DNA of 64,000 bases. Origin: CAXRDE01 sp964229355. Its GTDB lineage: Bacteria; Cyanobacteriota; Sericytochromatia; UBA7694. The notes beneath the pieces were generated by a model, which saw nothing but the letters and a program-made list of their open reading frames with translations, was not told the DNA's origin and ran no database searches. Shown here piece after piece: positions 60,607 through 64,000 of the stretch. Each line of letters starts with the position of its first letter. The stretch's first letter is position 1. The DNA is taken from the NCBI GenBank assembly GCA_964229355.1, contig CAXRDE010000019.1:124001-188000 (forward strand). Direction: 5' to 3'. A program made the translations under genes and the position numbers.

Positions 60607-61536
60607 CTATACTCCCGATCCGGTTTGGTTCACAAACATCATAACAAAAAGCACACACAAATAAATCAGTGAGAAAAAGAACAGGCGCATGGCATCTTTT
60701 TTAACCACGGGCTTGCGAATAAAGTCGAGGGTCAGTCCCAGATAGATAACGTTGAGCAGGGCAGCTACCGCCAGATAAAAATAGCCGGTGGCATTGAGCC
60801 AAAACAGCGAAAAAGAAGCGGGCCACAGCAAAACCGTATAAATCAACATCTGGCGTTTGGTAATCCATTCGCCTTTCACCACGGGCAACATGGGGATGCC
60901 GACGCGGCGGTACTCTTCGGTCTTGGTAATGGCCAGCGCCCAAAAATGAGGGGGTTGCCATAACACCATAATGGCAAACAAAGACCAGGCCACGGGTGTT
61001 ATGGCATTGGTTACCGCAGTAACACCTAATACCGCGGGAAGTGCGCCAGCCACGCCACCCACCACCGTATTCAGGGGGCTGGTGCGCTTGAGCCAAATGG
61101 TGTAGATCACCACATAGAAGAAGTTCGTAAACAGCGTCAGAGCAGCAGTCAGCGGGTTCACCAAAAAGTAGAGAATGGGCACCGAAGCGAGCCCCAGCAC
61201 AATGCCGGTCATTAAAGCGGTCATCGGTTGCATACGCCCTGCGGGCAATGGCCGGTTTTGCGTACGGGCCATCAGCTTATCGATATCGCGATCAATATAA
61301 TGGTTAAAAGCACAGCTTGAGCCCGAAGCCAGAGCCACGCCCAGGAGGGTGAACAAGGTCAAAGACCAATGGGGTGGACCTCCGGCAGCTAACCACATGC
61401 CGGTAAAGGTGGTCACCAGAATCATAAAGGTGATCTTGGGTTTGGTCAGTTCATAAATATCGCTAAGTTTTTCTTTGAGCGAAAAAGAAACAGGCTCAGC
61501 GCTGGTGGCATCAAAAAAAATGGGTTCGGCTCTCAC
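60607..61536 (-). CDS. ctaB: Protoheme IX farnesyltransferase
   Basis: 309 residues from a GTG at 61536 with AAGGAG six bases upstream. UbiA-family membrane protein with about nine helices; NHYIDRDIDKLMARTQNRPL is the prenyl-pyrophosphate (DxxxD) motif, and a second motif lies near LDFIRKPVVKKDAMRLF. Makes heme O from heme B for terminal oxidases. Starts the eight-gene minus-strand run. Confidence 0.95.
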   Translation of the reverse strand: MRAEPIFFDATSAEPVSFSLKEKLSDIYELTKPKITFMILVTTFTGMWLAAGGPPHWSLTLFTLLGVALASGSSCAFNHYIDRDIDKLMARTQNRPLPAGRMQPMTALMTGIVLGLASVPILYFLVNPLTAALTLFTNFFYVVIYTIWLKRTSPLNTVVGGVAGALPAVLGVTAVTNAITPVAWSLFAIMVLWQPPHFWALAITKTEEYRRVGIPMLPVVKGEWITKRQMLIYTVLLWPASFSLFWLNATGYFYLAVAALLNVIYLGLTLDFIRKPVVKKDAMRLFFFSLIYLCVLFVMMFVNQTGSGV

Positions 61537-61693
61537 GGATGGCTCCTTGCAGTTGCTTCTGCAAACAAGATTAAGCTTTGTTTAAAAATTACAGTTAATT
61601 ACCTCTATTCTATTACGGAACAGGGTGATCTGCCTATGACAAAAATTAAATTAAACTTTTTTTAATCAAAAAAACAACCAAAATTAAGAATAC

Positions 61694-61722
61694 TTGGAAG
61701 ATTTTCAGCGATAATTTACAAT
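61694..61722 (+). promoter_or_regulatory. Promoter for the small lipoprotein gene
   Basis: TTGGAA, 17 bases, TACAAT, about 30 bases before the ATG at 61753. The surrounding 200 bases (61537-61752) are AT-rich and otherwise hold nothing I can assign. Confidence 0.65.
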
Positions 61723-61752
61723 AAGACCAGAAGCCCGAAAGGACATTTCTAC

Positions 61753-61905
61753 ATGAAGTTATCCCACCTCATTTTTTCCCTTGGATGTGTTCTGACTTTG
61801 TTGTGCAGCAGCTGTGGCAAACTAAGCCCTGGCCTGCAAACCAACTATGGCCGCGTCATCGCCAGTGGAGAAAGCGACGATTCGCTTGGATTTTCTCGGC
61901 GTTAA
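61753..61905 (+). CDS. Very small lipoprotein
   Basis: 50 residues (MKLSHLIFSLGCVLTLLCSS, lipobox Cys then GKLSPGLQ). GAAAGGAC lies 9 bases before the ATG. The signal sequence ends LCSSC; the mature part would be about 27 residues and is hydrophilic. Six bases separate it from the esterase gene. Function unknown. Confidence 0.68.
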   Translation: MKLSHLIFSLGCVLTLLCSSCGKLSPGLQTNYGRVIASGESDDSLGFSRR

Positions 61906-61911
61906 CCCTCC

Positions 61912-62559
61912 ATGTTAACGGCCTATTCTCGCAGTGCCCAGCATCCTGTAGACGGCGTCATGGTTTTACTCCATGGCCTGGGTGCCGATGGCCATGATTT
62001 TGTGGACCTCGTTCCCGAGTTCAGCAAACCCTTTAACCTCAAGGTTCTCTTGCCCCATGCCCCGGTTCAACCGCTGACCATTGCCGCCGGTGAGCCCGTC
62101 ACCTCCTGGTATGATATTCTTTCCACGGGCCAAAAGCGCGTGATTAATCAAGAGCAATTGGCCCACAGCGTCAGCCGGGTTCATCACATCATTCAAGATC
62201 AGCAGTTGGATGCAGACACACCCCTTGTGATCGCGGGTTTTTCGCAAGGCGGTGCCGTGGCATTGGAGTGTTTCTCACACCTTCCGGTCACCTTCAGCGG
62301 TTGTTTGGCCATGTCCACCTATTTGATCAACCCACCGACCCAATCCCCTGAGAAGCACCCCAACGGACAAACCCCGGTTTTAATGCAGCACGGTATTCAA
62401 GATCCTGTGGTGCCTTATGCCCTGGGTGAACAATCGGCACAGCAGTTACAAGATCAGGGCTTTGATGTGCACTTCGAAAGTTATTCCATGCAACACCAGG
62501 TGTGTCTGGAACAGTTAAAATCCATTCAACATTGGCTTCATCACCTGCTCTCCCCCTAA
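61912..62559 (+). CDS. Phospholipase/carboxylesterase-family hydrolase
   Basis: 215 residues, alpha/beta hydrolase of the carboxylesterase (YpfH/EstB-type) family. Features: VMVLLHGLGADGHDF oxyanion region, Ser nucleophile in IAGFSQGGAVAL, Asp in HGIQDPVVPYALG, His in SMQHQVCLEQL (the usual GMGH motif, here altered). No signal peptide. Substrates are probably short acyl esters. It lies in a small operon with the 50-residue lipoprotein. Confidence 0.88.
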   Translation: MLTAYSRSAQHPVDGVMVLLHGLGADGHDFVDLVPEFSKPFNLKVLLPHAPVQPLTIAAGEPVTSWYDILSTGQKRVINQEQLAHSVSRVHHIIQDQQLDADTPLVIAGFSQGGAVALECFSHLPVTFSGCLAMSTYLINPPTQSPEKHPNGQTPVLMQHGIQDPVVPYALGEQSAQQLQDQGFDVHFESYSMQHQVCLEQLKSIQHWLHHLLSP

Positions 62560-62610
62560 TTTACAAAGCCCACAAACTGTTTTACACTTCATTTACAAAG
62601 GGCATTTAAC
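62560..62610 (+). promoter_or_regulatory. Pho-box-like direct repeats upstream of a porin
   Basis: TTTACA occurs at 62560, 62581 and 62592 and TTTAAC at 62605; 62581 and 62592 are 11 bases apart, and TTTACAAAG itself is repeated at 62560 and 62592. This is the layout of PhoB/PhoP-type binding sites. It lies 66-116 bases before the porin ATG. A role in phosphate response is suggested, not shown. Confidence 0.5.
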
Positions 62611-62675
62611 CCGTTCATATTCTTTTGGCAAGGTAGAGTCAGCAACCACTTCTACCTCTCAAAGGAATTTACCCT

Positions 62676-63746
62676 ATGCCACGCTTACACGCTTGCGCAG
62701 CTTTTTGTGCCACCAGCCTCCTGGCGGGATCGGTTATTATCTCTCCCGCAGTACACGCCGAAGATATCTCAGACACCTTACGCCTTCGCGGACGCTTACA
62801 CAGTGGTTGGCAACTCAACGGTAATGAAAGTGACGCCAGTTGGTCTGACAGTTTTTATGTGCGCCGCGCCCGTATTGATGGCCGCTGGCGCCCCAATGAC
62901 TGGAGCGAACTCAATCTCGAATTTGAATTCAGCAAAGATAAATTCCGCATTCGCGACGTCTATGCAGAATTTAGCCCCTTTGGCGATCTCAATTTAGATC
63001 TCACCGTCGGCCACTTCAAAAAACCCTTCTCTCGTATACGACTCATGTCCCCCTGGGATCTCGACATTCCAGAACGCGGTCTCATGAATGAATATGTGGC
63101 CAAAGGCACCCGTTTTGGCGGCTTTGGAGACCGTGATGTGGGGTTGATGGTGTCAGGCACTGTTAAAGGCCCTGCACTGTTCAGCGAAGATGCCCTGAAG
63201 TTACAGTACGCCCTGGGTGGCTTTAATAGCCTACCCGGAGACGATGAATACTATCGCGATGTGGTGGGTCGTACCCAATTGCGGCTGTTTAAAGGGCTGA
63301 TTGTGGCCCTCAACGGCAGTCTCAAACTCTACGATGACGACGGTTTTCGTTCGGCCTTTGTATGGGGCGGTGACGTGAAATGGGAGTGGGATCAGTTTAA
63401 GCTCGTGACCGAGGCCGCTCACGGTGACAACGTCAATACCGGCGGCAAACTCTGGGGCGCTCACAGCACGGCGTCTTACCACATTCCCCTGGAAGAAAAA
63501 TGGTTTGGCGGTTTGGCCCAAAGCCCCGCTTTGATTCCAGCGGTGATGCTCGAAGCCTTTAACCCCCAGGCCGAACAAATCAGCGAACTGGACTGGCGGC
63601 TGGCAGCAGCCCTGAACCTGGATCTGACCGCTCAATTGCGCCTGGTCCTGGGCATTGAAAAAACCTGGGAGAACCTTGCTGCCAGCGACCGCAGCGGCTT
63701 AAGCAACCCCACCCGTCTCAATCTACAAGCCAATGTGGCCTTTTAA
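62676..63746 (+). CDS. OprO/P-like outer-membrane porin
   Basis: 356 residues. Signal peptide (MPRLHACAAFCATSLLAGSV, cleaved after VHA). Family pattern: LRLRGRLHSGWQLNGNES, YVRRARIDGRWRPNDWSELN, LNLDLTVGHFKKPFSRIRLMS, and a C-terminal Phe (LNLQANVAF). AAAGGAA precedes the ATG. The protein resembles the porin at 41405 only in general layout. A VTC polyphosphate-related gene follows 12 bases on, supporting a phosphate link. Confidence 0.8.
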   Translation: MPRLHACAAFCATSLLAGSVIISPAVHAEDISDTLRLRGRLHSGWQLNGNESDASWSDSFYVRRARIDGRWRPNDWSELNLEFEFSKDKFRIRDVYAEFSPFGDLNLDLTVGHFKKPFSRIRLMSPWDLDIPERGLMNEYVAKGTRFGGFGDRDVGLMVSGTVKGPALFSEDALKLQYALGGFNSLPGDDEYYRDVVGRTQLRLFKGLIVALNGSLKLYDDDGFRSAFVWGGDVKWEWDQFKLVTEAAHGDNVNTGGKLWGAHSTASYHIPLEEKWFGGLAQSPALIPAVMLEAFNPQAEQISELDWRLAAALNLDLTAQLRLVLGIEKTWENLAASDRSGLSNPTRLNLQANVAF

Positions 63747-63758
63747 CAGGAGTGTTTT

Positions 63759-64000
63759 ATGATCACGGATTTCAGACGTTACGAGTTCAAGTATATTTTG
63801 ACCTTACCCCAGGCCGACGCCTTGCGAGCAGAATTGGCAGCACACATGGATATTGACCCTTACAGCGGTCCAAAAGGCTACTGGATCAATAGCCTGTATT
63901 ATGACAGTCCCGATCTGGAATTCTTTTGGGCCAAAATTGACGGCCTACGCTTTCGACGCAAGTTGCGCTTGCGCCGTTATGAAAGCGCAGATCCTGCTTT
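63759..64000 (+). CDS. VTC-domain protein (5' part only)
   Basis: Starts at an ATG with CAGGAGTG upstream and runs off the window, about 80 residues visible. MITDFRRYEFKYILTLPQAD and YWINSLYYDSPDLEFFW, then LRFRRKLRLRRYE fit the VTC (triphosphate-tunnel-type) domain. Such domains make or bind polyphosphate in the eukaryotic vacuolar transporter chaperone; bacterial roles are less known. Confidence 0.78.
   Translation, partial: MITDFRRYEFKYILTLPQADALRAELAAHMDIDPYSGPKGYWINSLYYDSPDLEFFWAKIDGLRFRRKLRLRRYESADPA

Noticed and set aside
1..64000. CRISPR arrays, insertion sequences, rRNA genes, prophage
   Set aside because: No regularly spaced repeats, transposase frames with inverted ends, rRNA-like segments or phage structural genes were seen.

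Overview
The window is a gene-dense stretch (about 50% GC by eye) of a diderm, Gram-negative-type bacterium. The evidence is lipoproteins, OprO/P-type and YaiO-type outer-membrane barrels, periplasmic proteases and a Sec pathway gene. Intergenic spaces are mostly a few bases, neighbouring genes often overlap by 1-17 nt, and TTG and GTG starts are common. No marker fixes the taxonomy. A deep-branching lineage, for example a non-photosynthetic relative of Cyanobacteria, is only a guess. Stop codons TAA, TAG and TGA are all used, so the genetic code looks standard.

Region by region. 1-7.5 kb: an AtoE-type fatty-acid transporter cut by the window edge lies downstream of a hybrid sensor kinase whose phosphoacceptor residues all appear lost; then cysE, a large unknown protein, aminopeptidase P and cutA. 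7.5-16 kb: two secreted subtilisin-like lipoproteins, a solitary YopX-like protein, an M19 dipeptidase, a small lipoprotein, tRNA-Asp and tRNA-Leu, pgsA, a YVTN-propeller lipoprotein and a glycine-zipper protein. 16-24.5 kb: a degenerate-GGDEF response regulator beside a probable exopolysaccharide locus (GT2 synthase, HEAT protein, TPR/YaiO barrel, glycosidase lipoprotein). 24.5-35.5 kb: a HEAT-like protein, a ParA ATPase translationally joined to an Opp-type ABC transporter, three family-5 solute-binding proteins with secG between two of them, and a YbjN/CesT-like protein. 35.6-44.4 kb: a single-polypeptide RapZ-YvcK fusion, enolase, a two-component system with a DUF5666-like protein, a divergent OprO/P-like porin, a lipoprotein and a YibE/F protein. 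44.5-48.8 kb: a tight TPR / ATP-grasp / esterase / GT1 operon. 48.9-51.8 kb: an accessory patch with a decayed gene, a yefM-yoeB toxin-antitoxin pair and a disordered protein. 51.8-61.5 kb: a PP-loop ATPase facing an eight-gene minus-strand run (ctaB, sco, mrdA, rodA, an MreB-like relic, a PQQ-propeller lipoprotein, a glycosyltransferase, a radical SAM protein). 61.7-64 kb: a small lipoprotein, an esterase, a second OprO/P-like porin behind a Pho-box-like repeat, and the start of a VTC-domain protein.

The points most worth following up are: the kinase with substitutions at all its phosphoacceptor sites; the RapZ-YvcK fusion; a 47-bp nested dyad with 11-bp half-site spacing between the two-component operon and the porin; a degenerate MreB paralogue in the elongasome operon; the ATP-grasp/esterase/GT cassette; and a mosaic duplication among the solute-binding proteins. 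Functional calls rest on motif recognition only; no database search was run.
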